Positions 46,238-55,354 of a stretch of 64,000 nt of DNA are shown one piece after another. This DNA comes from Bremerella alba (GTDB lineage Bacteria > Planctomycetota > Planctomycetia > Pirellulales > Pirellulaceae): the NCBI RefSeq assembly GCF_013618625.1, contig NZ_JABRWO010000001.1, forward strand, positions 310,001 through 374,000, written 5' to 3'. The position numbers were made by a program, and so were the translations under genes. The notes beneath the pieces are model-generated. The model was not told the DNA's origin. It saw only the letters and a list, made by a program, of their open reading frames with translations, and searched no databases. How positions within the stretch are numbered: position 1 is the stretch's first letter; each line of letters begins with the position of its first letter.

Positions 46238-46903
46238 ATGGCACCTGTGAAGCACTTTTATGTCCTGGGGCTCGGTACTTTTGGCGGACCACTGGCCAAG
46301 CAGTTGCATAAGAATGGCTGCCGAGTCACCGGGATCGATAGCCACCGAGAACGCGTCGAAGATATCAAAGACGATCTGTACGAAGCGATCATCGCCGACG
46401 CCACCGATTTCGATATGCTGCAACACCTGAACTTGAAGGATGCCAATGCGGTGTTTATCAGCATGGGGCAAGACATCAGCCCTTCCCTTCTGGCAACGCT
46501 TCATGTGAAGGAGCTAGGTGCCAAGCGAATCATTGTCAAAGGCGTGAGCAAGGACCACGGCAAGCTTCTCAAGAGCCTCGGCGTCGATCGGGTCATTTTC
46601 CCCGAGGCGGAAATCGCGGCCACGCTTGCCGACCGGGTGACCTGGCCCAACATCATCGACTTTCTGCCAATCGATCCGGAATACAGCTTCATGGAAGTAG
46701 CCATTCCCGACGACATGGTCGGCAAGTCCCTGATGCAGTTGAACCTTCGTCAGCAATTTGGCGTTTGGGTCGTGGGTATTAAGGACTCGATGACCGGCAA
46801 GCTCGAGATGTTTCCAGATGGTGGGTACACTCTAGGTTGCGATCAACTGATTCTGGTGGTCGGAAAGCAGTCATCGCTCGAGCAGTTACGCGACAAGACG
46901 TAA
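46238..46903 (+). CDS. RCK potassium-channel regulator (KtrA/TrkA type)
   Basis: The 221-residue product has an RCK_N Rossmann domain (FYVLGLGTFGGPLAKQLH, with GLGTFG as the nucleotide loop, then VTGIDSHRERVE and IIADATDF) and an RCK_C domain near 135-220 (FMEVAIPDDMVGKSLMQLNL). It binds a nucleotide and gates the KtrB-like channel encoded just upstream. The length matches KtrA. The 5-base gap means the pair is translated together. Confidence 0.93.
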   Translation: MAPVKHFYVLGLGTFGGPLAKQLHKNGCRVTGIDSHRERVEDIKDDLYEAIIADATDFDMLQHLNLKDANAVFISMGQDISPSLLATLHVKELGAKRIIVKGVSKDHGKLLKSLGVDRVIFPEAEIAATLADRVTWPNIIDFLPIDPEYSFMEVAIPDDMVGKSLMQLNLRQQFGVWVVGIKDSMTGKLEMFPDGGYTLGCDQLILVVGKQSSLEQLRDKT

Positions 46904-47309
46904 GCGTTAGCAATAGTTCGCAGCAGCTTGGCGAATTGCCATGTCCTTAGAAGACTTATAAACTAGAGTATTCTGAGAAGAACGCCCGCTGATTGACGAG
47001 GACCATTATACACCTATCTTCTAATGGACACTCGTTAGTCACCCCCCTCCCGAACGATCGAATGTTTTGCTTTCGATCCCCTTCCTAAATTTTTTTCATT
47101 GACAGATCCATCAATTGCGGGAAAGCAAATTCCCGCAACGCGTCTTAAGAATGGGGCGTGCGCCCCAATCGCCAAGAGAACCTAATCGCCATAATCAGCG
47201 AAAACCTCCTTTTTTCACAAAGCTATCCCGTTGGCGGTTTTCGTGTGTTATTATTTGACGCAACCTCGCTGTTAACCGGAAGATAGCCACGAAGCGGAGC
47301 CGAGCCCCC
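46904..47309 (+). promoter_or_regulatory. Structured leader upstream of glgA
   Basis: The 406 bases hold no gene. Three perfect stems follow one another: TTGCGGGAA (47115-47123)/TTCCCGCAA (47130-47138); TGGGGCG (47152-47158)/CGCCCCA (47161-47167); and CGAAAACC (47199-47206)/GGTTTTCG (47236-47243). A TTGACA hexamer at 47099-47104 could be a -35 box, but no matching -10 is clear. The array may be a regulatory leader for glgA, or the first stem a terminator for the Ktr pair. Confidence 0.5.
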
Positions 47310-48791
47310 TTGAACGTTCTTTTTGCCAGCAGTGAGGTCTATCCATTCGCCAAGACCGGGGGGCTGGCGGATGTAGCAGGCGCTTTGCCCATCGCATTGC
47401 AAGGCATGGTCGACAATGTCACCGTGATTTTGCCTGCCTTTCGACACATCTATAAGTCTGGGCTGCCAATTGAAGAGCTGCCGATTTACTTCGACGTCCC
47501 AGTCGGAGGTCAAGTCGCCTCGGGGCAACTCCTGAAGTCCTATTTGCCCAATTCGGATGTTCCGATCTACTTTGTCAAGAACGACGAGTATTTCGATCGG
47601 CCTGAGTTGTATCGCGAAGCTGGGACCGACTACCAAGACAACTGCGAACGATTCGTCTTCTTCTGCCGCAGCGTACTGGAAGCGATTCGTTTGCTCGATC
47701 TGAATATCGATCTGTTGCACTGCAACGACTGGCAAACGGGCCTTATCCCGGCTTATTTGAATATCGAGTACAGCGCCACACACGGCTACGAGAACATCGC
47801 CAGCGTGCTGACCATTCATAACATGGCCTACCAGGGAAATTTCTGGCACTGGGACATGCTGCTGACGGGCCTGGACTGGAAGTACTTCAACATGCATCAG
47901 ATGGAGTTTTTCGGCCATCTGAACTTCCTGAAGACCGGCATCGTCTTCGCGGACGCGATCACCACGGTCAGTCCACGTTATGCCGAAGAAATTCAATCGC
48001 AGCCCATGGGTTGCGGCCTGGAAGGTGCCCTGCGAGAACGCCGCTCGGTACTCGAAGGGATCGTCAACGGTGTCGATTACACGCGTTGGGATCCGGCGGC
48101 CGACGACGACATTGCGGCCCAATACGACCTGAGCAATTGGCAACAGAACAAGCCGCTGTGCAAAGAGGCGTTACAAAAAGAGTTCCACCTGCCGACCAAC
48201 CCCAAGGCACCAATCATTGGCATGGTCGGACGCATGGCCGATCAAAAAGGCTTTGACCTGGTCGCCAAGGTGATTCGTGAACGCGCCCAAACCTGCGATT
48301 GCCAGTGGGTGATTCTGGGAACCGGTGAACCTCATCACGAAGCGATGCTGAAAGAACTTAGCAGCTTGTACCCCAACAAAATCGGCGTAAAAGTCGAGTT
48401 TTGCGAAGGAAAAGCTCGCCGCGTAGAAGCCGGGGCGGACATGTTCCTGATGCCCAGCCTATACGAACCATGCGGACTCAATCAGCTGTATAGTCTGAAG
48501 TACGGTACTGTCCCAGTTGTCCGCGAAACGGGCGGCCTGGCCGACACGATCACCAACATGTCGCCGGTGACGCTCGAAACGGGCACAGCCAATGGTTTCA
48601 GTTTCCGGGAGTACACGGCCGAGGCGTTACAGGATATCCTGGAAATCGCCATCACCACGTACCAAGAACAGCCTGATACCTGGAAGCAGATCATCGAGAC
48701 CGGCATGGCACAAGATTGGTCTTGGGATCGCAGTGCTCAGCAATACATTGAACTCTATCAGAAAACGCTCGAAGCACGCCGCAACAATTAA
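47310..48791 (+). CDS. glgA: Glycogen (starch) synthase
   Basis: The 493-residue product is a GT5 glycogen synthase, moving glucose from ADP-glucose to the end of an alpha-1,4-glucan in the cytoplasm. ASSEVYPFAKTGGLADVAG has the KTGGL substrate loop at about 15-19; HCNDWQTGLIP and the C-terminal YEPCGLNQLYSLKYGTVPVVRETGGLADTI are standard. The start appears to be TTG at 47310, with GGAG about 11 bases upstream, since no in-frame ATG exists near the conserved N-terminus; weak initiation could hold expression down. It is followed closely by a GalT-family gene. Confidence 0.95.
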   Translation: MNVLFASSEVYPFAKTGGLADVAGALPIALQGMVDNVTVILPAFRHIYKSGLPIEELPIYFDVPVGGQVASGQLLKSYLPNSDVPIYFVKNDEYFDRPELYREAGTDYQDNCERFVFFCRSVLEAIRLLDLNIDLLHCNDWQTGLIPAYLNIEYSATHGYENIASVLTIHNMAYQGNFWHWDMLLTGLDWKYFNMHQMEFFGHLNFLKTGIVFADAITTVSPRYAEEIQSQPMGCGLEGALRERRSVLEGIVNGVDYTRWDPAADDDIAAQYDLSNWQQNKPLCKEALQKEFHLPTNPKAPIIGMVGRMADQKGFDLVAKVIRERAQTCDCQWVILGTGEPHHEAMLKELSSLYPNKIGVKVEFCEGKARRVEAGADMFLMPSLYEPCGLNQLYSLKYGTVPVVRETGGLADTITNMSPVTLETGTANGFSFREYTAEALQDILEIAITTYQEQPDTWKQIIETGMAQDWSWDRSAQQYIELYQKTLEARRNN

Positions 48792-48820
48792 AGTTGGTCG
48801 CCGCCGACAAGGATGTCGCC

Positions 48821-49840
48821 GTGAACCCTAGTTCCGGAAATGAGCTTCGTCGAGACCCACTGCTCGGGTTTCAAGTCGTGATCGCCGAAGGTCGCGAGAG
48901 TCGTCCGCAGCAGTGGAATGCGACCATTCCGGCCCCTTCGGCCATGCGATGCCCTTTCTGCGGTGGTCACGAAGATTCCACACCGCACGAACGACTCGTT
49001 CTGCCCCAGAATCTTAGCCGCAAGAACGATCAAGAGCCGTGGGAAGTCCGGGTGCTGCCGAACATCTACCCGTCGCTCTCGCCTGATTTCCCTGAGCATC
49101 CTCCCCAAACGTCTGGTCCCTTTTCCGAGTCGGTCACGGCCAGCGGAATTCAGGAAGTCATTGTCGAGTCGCCCAAGCACGTACGCTCGTTTGCCCAGTT
49201 GCCTGAGCAAAACGCGATCCTGACATTTCAGGCGTATCAGATGCGGCTCAATGCGATCCGCGAGGAAGGCCGTTGCCGTTACGTTCAGCTGTTTAAAAAC
49301 AACGGCCCGGCGGCAGGTGCTTCGCTCGAGCACTCGCACAGTCAGCTGATGGCCACCCGCACCATTCCGCCGATCATCGAGCAGGAACTGGCCGCTGGTG
49401 AGGCCTATTTCCAAAAGACCCAGCGTTCATTCTGGAGCGATCTCATCGAGAGCGAACTGGCCGCAGGAACACGGATCGTGCACGCGGACGACCAACTGGT
49501 TGCGTTGTGTCCTTATGCGTCGCGCATGCCGTTCGAGGTGACCATTCTGCCGCGCGCTTCTCAGGCCGATTTCGGGCAGGCAAACTCTACGCTATTAGAG
49601 CAGCTTGCCTTGTTGTTACGCTCGATCCTGGTGCGAGTGGAAAAGGCATTAAATTTCCCGGCATATAACTACCTGATTCACACGATGCCGTTTGACACAT
49701 TCTCGCCAGATCACTATCACTGGCATGTAGAGGTTTTGCCGCGCGTGACGGTCAGGGCAGGTTTTGAGTGGGGGACGGGTCTTTATGTGAACCCACTCTC
49801 TCCCGAGCGAGCCGCTCGGATCCTTCGAGAGTCACTGTGA
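48821..49840 (+). CDS. GalT-family hexose-phosphate nucleotidylyltransferase
   Basis: The 339-residue product has CPFCGGHEDSTPHE, the zinc-binding start of galactose-1-phosphate uridylyltransferases, and EHSHSQ at about 170-175 with H171-x-H173-x-Q175, the catalytic HxHxQ motif (His173 carries the nucleotide). HYHWHVEVLPR near the end is also conserved. The relatives closest to glycogen genes include ADP-glucose phosphorylases as well as GalT, so ADP- or UDP-sugar conversion are both possible. I chose the GTG at 48821 (AAGGA 7 bases upstream); a TTG at 48794 in frame is weaker. It lies between glgA and a GH57 gene. Confidence 0.88.
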   Translation: MNPSSGNELRRDPLLGFQVVIAEGRESRPQQWNATIPAPSAMRCPFCGGHEDSTPHERLVLPQNLSRKNDQEPWEVRVLPNIYPSLSPDFPEHPPQTSGPFSESVTASGIQEVIVESPKHVRSFAQLPEQNAILTFQAYQMRLNAIREEGRCRYVQLFKNNGPAAGASLEHSHSQLMATRTIPPIIEQELAAGEAYFQKTQRSFWSDLIESELAAGTRIVHADDQLVALCPYASRMPFEVTILPRASQADFGQANSTLLEQLALLLRSILVRVEKALNFPAYNYLIHTMPFDTFSPDHYHWHVEVLPRVTVRAGFEWGTGLYVNPLSPERAARILRESL

Positions 49841-50003
49841 TCGATAAGGTCCGCACAACCTGAAAGGTCACCGTAGACCTTCCGTCAAACTCGTTTGGAA
49901 AAGCTAGCAAAGGGTTACCGGTTCTGCCGATTCGTCCTGTATCTAAATGGGCGTACTCCGCCGCACGACCTCCCCAACTCCCGAAAACTCCCCCGAGAAA
50001 ATC

Positions 50004-52178
50004 ATGAGCAACACGATCCGTCTTTGCTTGGTACTGCACAATCATCAACCCATCGGCAACTTCGATGGTGTCTTCGAGCAGGCCTATCAGGACAGCTACC
50101 TCCCGTTCCTGGACGTGTTTGACTGCTATCCCGATATCAAGATTGGCCTGCACACCAGCGGCCCGCTGATGGAATGGCTCGACGAACATCACCCTGAATA
50201 CCTCGATCGCCTGGCCACTCACGTTAAGAATGACCGGATCGAAATCATTGGCGGTGTCTTCTACGAAGCGATCCTCCCGATGATTCCGCCGCGCGATCGT
50301 GTCGGCCAGATCGAAACGTACACCAAGTGGTTGACCGATCGCTTAGGCGCCAAGATCCAAGGCATGTGGATGCCAGAACGCGTGTGGGAGCAACCCCTCA
50401 CGGCAGAAATCGCCGACGCAGGCATTCAGTACACCATCCTGGATGACTTCCATTTCAAAAATGCCGGCATCCCTCAGGAAGAGCTCTACGGCCACTACGT
50501 TACAGAAGAGTGCGGCAAGCTGCTCAATGTCTTCCCTGGCAGCGAACGCCTGCGTTATCTTCTCCCGTTCGCACCGGCCCAAGACACGATCGACTACATG
50601 CACAGCATTGCCGAACAGCACCCAGGCTCGGTTCTGGTATTCGGCGACGATGGCGAAAAATTCGGTACCTGGCCCGACACGAAGGCTCACGTCTACGATC
50701 GCGGCTGGCTGGCTCAGTTCTTTGAACTGCTCACCGCCAACAAAGATTGGCTGCTGACTACCACGCTCGCCGAAGCCTCGGAAGCACTCGCGCCTGTCGG
50801 CAAGACCTACATCCCCGAAGGCAGTTACCGCGAGATGACCGAGTGGGCAATGCCGGCTCAGCAGCAAGTCGAGTTCGAGGACATGGTTCACGAACTGGAA
50901 CACCAGGAACATTGGCCGCAAATCAAAAAGTACATCCGCGGCGGTTACTGGCGGAACTTCAAAGTTCGCTACCCCGAGACCGACGAAATGTACTGCCGAG
51001 CGCTGGGCATCAGCAATCGCCTACACGCCGCTGAGCAAAATGGTGGCGACGCGCAACTGTTGGCCCAGGCCAAGAAGGAACTTTACCGTGGTCAGTGCAA
51101 CTGCAGCTACTGGCACGGTGCGTTCGGCGGAACCTACCTGCCGCACCTTCGCAATGCGGTCTTCAAGCACTTGATTGCTGCCGACAATCTGCTGGACAAG
51201 GCCGAGCATAAAGCTTCCAGCTTCATCGAAGCAGAGGTTGCCGATTTCAATCTCGATGGCCGCAAAGAAGTTCGTCTGGAAGACGACAAGCTAGTCGCTT
51301 TGATGGCCCCGGCCAGCGGCGGTACGATTTACGAACTCGACGTTCGTTCGATCTGCCACAACCTGTTGGCGACTCTGTCGCGTCGCCCTGAAGCCTACCA
51401 TCGCAAGGTACTTGCCGGTCCTTCGGCCGCTGGAGGCGAAGTCGCATCGATCCACGATCGCGTCGTCTTCAAGCAAGAAGGCCTCGACAAGATGCTGCAG
51501 TACGACACCTATCAGCGAAAGGCGTTGGTCGATCACTTCTTTGACAACAACGCTTCGCTGGAACAAGTGGCGCTGAACAATGCCATGGAACGCGGCGACT
51601 TTGTGGGTTCACCTTTCGACGCCAAAGTGCGACGCAACCCCGACCGCATTCAGGTTCAGATGTCGCGGATGGGTAACGCCTGGGGAATCCCGCTGAAGAT
51701 TACCAAAGGGGTCACCATGAGCGCCGGCAGCAGCAGCCTGGAAATTGCTTATCTGCTAGAAGGCTTGCCGCAAGATCAAGTCCTGCACTTCGCCGTGGAA
51801 ATGAACCTGGCCGGTCTTCCTTCCGGTGCCGACGATCGGTATTTCCACCAGGCCGACGGCAAAAAGCTAGGACACCTGGGTACGCAACTCGACCTGCACG
51901 AAGTTCAAGATCTCGGCGTGAAAGACGAATGGCTGGGCATCGATTGCCGCTGGAGTGCCGATCGCCCGACGAGCCTGTGGACGTTCCCCATCTCGACGGT
52001 CAGCCAGTCCGAAGGGGGTTTCGAAATGGTCCATCAAAGTGTCTGCATGATGCCTCACTGGTGGGTCCAAGGCGATGCCGAAGGCCGCTGGAGCGTCGTC
52101 ATGCAGCTGGATATCGACACATTGCTCGCGGAAAGCCGCTTGCCGAAAGAAATACGGGAAAGCGTAAACGCTAGCTAA
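50004..52178 (+). CDS. GH57 4-alpha-glucanotransferase / alpha-amylase
   Basis: The 724-residue product begins SNTIRLCLVLHNHQPIGNF, with HNHQP at 12-16 as GH57 motif 1. GGVFYEAILPMIPPRD is motif 2. GMWMPERVWE holds the catalytic nucleophile Glu125, and VFGDDGEKFG (about 212-221) the acid/base Asp. The C-terminal half fits the DUF1925/DUF1926 domains of this group. It breaks and rejoins alpha-1,4-glucans, remodelling glycogen or maltodextrin in the cytoplasm. An ATG at 49947 is in frame but adds 19 Pro/Thr-rich residues. It completes a three-gene glucan cluster. Confidence 0.93.
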   Translation: MSNTIRLCLVLHNHQPIGNFDGVFEQAYQDSYLPFLDVFDCYPDIKIGLHTSGPLMEWLDEHHPEYLDRLATHVKNDRIEIIGGVFYEAILPMIPPRDRVGQIETYTKWLTDRLGAKIQGMWMPERVWEQPLTAEIADAGIQYTILDDFHFKNAGIPQEELYGHYVTEECGKLLNVFPGSERLRYLLPFAPAQDTIDYMHSIAEQHPGSVLVFGDDGEKFGTWPDTKAHVYDRGWLAQFFELLTANKDWLLTTTLAEASEALAPVGKTYIPEGSYREMTEWAMPAQQQVEFEDMVHELEHQEHWPQIKKYIRGGYWRNFKVRYPETDEMYCRALGISNRLHAAEQNGGDAQLLAQAKKELYRGQCNCSYWHGAFGGTYLPHLRNAVFKHLIAADNLLDKAEHKASSFIEAEVADFNLDGRKEVRLEDDKLVALMAPASGGTIYELDVRSICHNLLATLSRRPEAYHRKVLAGPSAAGGEVASIHDRVVFKQEGLDKMLQYDTYQRKALVDHFFDNNASLEQVALNNAMERGDFVGSPFDAKVRRNPDRIQVQMSRMGNAWGIPLKITKGVTMSAGSSSLEIAYLLEGLPQDQVLHFAVEMNLAGLPSGADDRYFHQADGKKLGHLGTQLDLHEVQDLGVKDEWLGIDCRWSADRPTSLWTFPISTVSQSEGGFEMVHQSVCMMPHWWVQGDAEGRWSVVMQLDIDTLLAESRLPKEIRESVNAS

Positions 52179-52230
52179 ACAAATAGCCCATTGGGTGTAA
52201 GCAATCTCACCCTCAGGCAATTCTTTAACC

Positions 52231-52268
52231 AAGGGACTCGATCGCTAGCGGTCGAGTCCCCTTATTTC
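52231..52268 (+). terminator. Intrinsic terminator of the glucan cluster
   Basis: GGGACTCGA (52233-52241) and TCGAGTCCC (52252-52260) form a 9-bp stem with a T-rich tail (TTATTT). It is about 55 bases past the GH57 stop. Confidence 0.85.
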
Positions 52269-52416
52269 TGCGCGTACATGCCGCAATTTTGCTTTCTCTC
52301 TTCCTTAACCCAAAACCATTCTTCTATGTTGTGCGTAGGATGAGATAACCCCTACATACAAATTGGCGCAAAGAGAAATGCGCAATGAATCTTCAAAATA
52401 ACAGGGAGAGTTTGTA

Positions 52417-53601
52417 ATGAAATTTGCTTGGACATTTACGCTAGCCGCATTACTGGCCGCCGGACAGATCGCAGCCAACACCCCTCTTTTGGCGAAAGAC
52501 ACCGGCGATGACGCGGCGGCTTCGACCGAAGTGAAAGAAGCTGCGCCGAAAACCTTTCAGGACCAATTCAACGCAGCCATGGCTGTCGCCCGCACCGGTG
52601 GTAGCGATAACCTACCGACCCCTGAGCGTTTTGAAAAAGCGATCGAGATGATCGACGCGGCCTGGGATTTGGACCGCACGCCGAGAGAAACCAAGCAAGC
52701 GATCTCCATGAAGTTTTCATTGCTCATGGCGATTGATCGAGAAGAAGATAGCACCGAGGGAAACGCGATTGCCTTCCTGAAAGATCTCGTTCAAGGCGAA
52801 GACGCTGAAATTGCATTGCATGCCGAGAACATGCTTCTCTCGATTGAGCTAAGTCAATTACGCCAGCTTTCTGCGTCAGAACAGAGCGAGCTGCTTAATG
52901 AATTGAAAGCGCCGATCATCGAGACGGAACCAACTACCCGTACGGCTACCTTGGCTGCGACGCTCGCCAATACGATCTCCCGATATGTGGATTCGGAGTT
53001 GGCCGCAGAACAAATCAAGGACCTGGCAACTCACTTCAGCTCGACTGAAGACCCCTCGGTGCAAGAAGCCGCCACACGTTTGATCGGTCTCTCGAACCGC
53101 TTGAACCTGCCTGGCAACCCAATCGAAATCACCGGCACGACGCTCGATGGGAAAGACCTAAACTTCGCGACTAAATTCGAGGGGAAAACGGTCCTCATTG
53201 ATTTCTGGGCAACCTGGTGCGGCCCTTGCATCGCGGAGTTCCCCAACATGAAGCGTCTCTACGAGACCTACCATCCCCACGGACTCGAGATTGTCGGGAT
53301 CAGTCTGGACGACGAAAAATCGACCGTCGATGAATTCATGCAGACGCATGAGCTTCCCTGGACGATCGTCTTCAATCAACGCGGCGAAGGGGAACGGGGC
53401 TGGACTGACGAGAACGCCGGACGTTATGGAATCAGCGGAATCCCGACGATGATTCTCGTTGGCAAAGATGGCAACGTAACCTCGCTGACAGCTCGCGGCC
53501 ACAACCTTGGCCAATTGCTCGCCGAAGCCTATCCCGACGTCGATGCTTCAGGAGAAGACGAACCGGCTGACGCGAAGCAGGCAGAGGCCGAGACGGAATA
53601 G
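52417..53601 (+). CDS. Secreted TlpA-like thioredoxin-domain protein (copy 1)
   Basis: The 394-residue product has a signal peptide (FTLAALLAAGQIAANTPLLA). An all-helical N-terminal region spans about 35-235 and matches no family I know. A TlpA/ResA-like thioredoxin domain fills about 240-375, with FWATWCGPC and its CGPC redox pair at 268-271, then GIPTMILVGKDG with the cis-Pro. The C-terminus is acidic. It should reduce or exchange disulfides outside the inner membrane. GGGAGA precedes the ATG. It is a paralog of the next gene, separated by a terminator. Confidence 0.9.
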   Translation: MKFAWTFTLAALLAAGQIAANTPLLAKDTGDDAAASTEVKEAAPKTFQDQFNAAMAVARTGGSDNLPTPERFEKAIEMIDAAWDLDRTPRETKQAISMKFSLLMAIDREEDSTEGNAIAFLKDLVQGEDAEIALHAENMLLSIELSQLRQLSASEQSELLNELKAPIIETEPTTRTATLAATLANTISRYVDSELAAEQIKDLATHFSSTEDPSVQEAATRLIGLSNRLNLPGNPIEITGTTLDGKDLNFATKFEGKTVLIDFWATWCGPCIAEFPNMKRLYETYHPHGLEIVGISLDDEKSTVDEFMQTHELPWTIVFNQRGEGERGWTDENAGRYGISGIPTMILVGKDGNVTSLTARGHNLGQLLAEAYPDVDASGEDEPADAKQAEAETE

Positions 53602-53659
53602 TTCCGCGACCTCACACGCATCAACAAAAACAAGTTGCTGCAACAATTTGATAATCACG

Positions 53660-53692
53660 ATGGCTGCTTATGAAAATAGGCAGCCATTTTTC
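53660..53692 (+). terminator. Intrinsic terminator between TlpA-like paralogs
   Basis: ATGGCTGC (53660-53667) and GCAGCCAT (53680-53687) form a perfect 8-bp stem followed by a run of T. The two paralogs are therefore likely separate transcripts. Confidence 0.85.
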
Positions 53693-53778
53693 GTAACTTA
53701 GAATGGATTGGTACCAACCGGGGTTTCTACGTGACGAGATCCGCCCCGGTAATGATGACCGCCAGCGAGGAGAGGCAC

Positions 53779-54948
53779 ATGAAACGCGGGTCGATCACTT
53801 CCATTTTTTCGATGCTGTTGACCGGATTACTCGCCCAGGGAACTCTGCTTCTGGCAGATGCCCCATCCGCAGACGAGACTCCGCCAGCCAGTGCTGAAAC
53901 CTTTCAGCCCGAAACGGCCCACACCGGCTTTACGCAGTTTGAAACATTCATGCGTGATCCGAATAATCCATTCCCGATTGCCGATCGTTTGGAGCAAGGG
54001 CTCGCGATGATGGATACCCTGTGGGCCATCGACTCCGATATCGAGTTCAAGCACAAACTAATTTGGACACGCTTTTCACTCCGCATGGCCCAGGCAAGAA
54101 CCGGCAATGAAGAGAGTATCGATACCTTGCTGAAAGAACTGACCGCGTATTCTCAACACGAGGAACCCGACGTCGCGCTGGCCGCTAGAGATGCCAGCAT
54201 GACGCTTCAACTCATGCTCACTCGGGATAAGTCTGCTGAAGAGCGACTCGCGCTGGCTGAAAACCTACAGACCGAGATCCAGGCGATGGAAGTCGCCCCT
54301 GCTTCGGCCAAATTGGCGATGACTCTGGCCAAAAACCTTTCCTCGGTGGTCGCTGATACCACGGCCGCACGAATCGCCGACGAGCTTTCTCGACACTTTG
54401 CTAGTTCGGATGTCGCGGAAGTCCAGCGAGCGTCGGAAGACCTCAAAGGATTCTCGCGCATGGTCAACCTGAACGGCAACGAAATACGTATCAAGGGGAA
54501 AACGCTCGCCGGGAAAGAATTGGCCTGGGAGTCGCTGCGTGGCCAAGTTGTGCTGGTCGATTTTTGGGCGACCTGGTGTGGACCGTGCATTGGCGAGTTT
54601 CCACATCTGAAGCAGCTTTATCATGCCTACCACAAGCATGGGTTTGAAATCGTCGCAATCAGCCTCGACGATGCAAAAGCCGAGGTCGAGCAGTTTGTTG
54701 CCGATCGCGAGCTACCCTGGATCGTTGTCTGCAACGCCGAAGGAGACGACTATAACGGCTTCTCTGACGAGAACGCCCGACACTACGGCATCAACGCGAT
54801 TCCCCGAATGATCTTCGTTGGCAAAGACGGCATCGTCCAAGCCACCGATGCCCGCGGCGATAAACTCGCGGAGCTTCTCGCCCAAGCGTTTCCCGATGTC
54901 GAGGCCCCAGAATTAGAAAGCGAAGAACCTGCTGCTGAGCAAAAGTAA
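53779..54948 (+). CDS. Secreted TlpA-like thioredoxin-domain protein (copy 2)
   Basis: The 389-residue product has a signal peptide (SIFSMLLTGLLAQGTLLLA) and the same layout as copy 1: a helical N-terminal region and a thioredoxin domain with FWATWCGPC (CGPC at 267-270) and AIPRMIFVGKDG. GIP in copy 1 becomes AIP, keeping the cis-Pro. Both keep Asp/Glu-rich tails. GGAGAGG precedes the ATG at 53779; an in-frame ATG at 53731 adds residues before the signal. The pair arose by tandem duplication. Confidence 0.9.
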   Translation: MKRGSITSIFSMLLTGLLAQGTLLLADAPSADETPPASAETFQPETAHTGFTQFETFMRDPNNPFPIADRLEQGLAMMDTLWAIDSDIEFKHKLIWTRFSLRMAQARTGNEESIDTLLKELTAYSQHEEPDVALAARDASMTLQLMLTRDKSAEERLALAENLQTEIQAMEVAPASAKLAMTLAKNLSSVVADTTAARIADELSRHFASSDVAEVQRASEDLKGFSRMVNLNGNEIRIKGKTLAGKELAWESLRGQVVLVDFWATWCGPCIGEFPHLKQLYHAYHKHGFEIVAISLDDAKAEVEQFVADRELPWIVVCNAEGDDYNGFSDENARHYGINAIPRMIFVGKDGIVQATDARGDKLAELLAQAFPDVEAPELESEEPAAEQK

Positions 54949-54989
54949 GGCCCCCCCGACCGACTATTTGCTTTTGAGCAGGAATAAGA

Positions 54990-55024
54990 AACGGGTCCGA
55001 CTTAATTGCGGACCCGTTTTCTTT
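54990..55024. terminator. Bidirectional terminator overlapping a gene end
   Basis: AACGGGTCCG (54990-54999) and CGGACCCGTT (55009-55018) form a perfect 10-bp stem followed by TTCTTTT. The loop holds the stop codon (55002-55004) of the minus-strand HNH gene, so the hairpin serves copy 2 of the TlpA-like gene on the plus strand and overlaps the end of the HNH gene. Confidence 0.88.
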
Positions 55025-55274
55025 TCCACTTGAGATAGTTGTCGAACTCTGGATGGGCCGTCAACAACTCGATGGTGTTGTAGCTGCGGCCGAGTTCCTT
55101 TTCATCGGGAATGACGTGATGGATCATCTGATGGCAGACCTGGCAAACATCGATCGTCTGTTGCATTTGCTGCTTCGAGAACCGGCTCTTAAACCATGAC
55201 TTGCGATGGCAATGGCGCGGGATCAAATGATGCTCGTTAAAAGCTTCATCCCCGCACAGTTCGCAGCGAGCCAT
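55002..55274 (-). CDS. Small HNH-like zinc-binding protein
   Basis: The 90-residue product has CELCGDEAFNEHHLIPRHCH, where CxxC and HH form the first half of an HNH/beta-beta-alpha metal fold, and CQVCHQMIHHVIP, the second zinc CxxC and metal-binding His. RSYNTIELLTAHPEFDNYLKW is a conserved tail in small HNH proteins of this type. Nuclease activity is likely but unproven, and a DNA-repair or structural role is also possible. It is not linked to a phage or toxin gene. Its stop lies inside a terminator loop. Confidence 0.8.
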   Translation of the reverse strand: MARCELCGDEAFNEHHLIPRHCHRKSWFKSRFSKQQMQQTIDVCQVCHQMIHHVIPDEKELGRSYNTIELLTAHPEFDNYLKWKRKRVRN

Positions 55275-55354
55275 CCTGGTGATCCTTCGGGTGAAATGGG
55301 TTGCTTAGCCCCAGATAGACACCGAATCTCGTCCCAGGTTCGTCAAACGTGAAC

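Noticed and set aside
47223-48143. Open frame of 306 codons on the minus strand
   Set aside because: Antisense to the N-terminal half of glycogen synthase.
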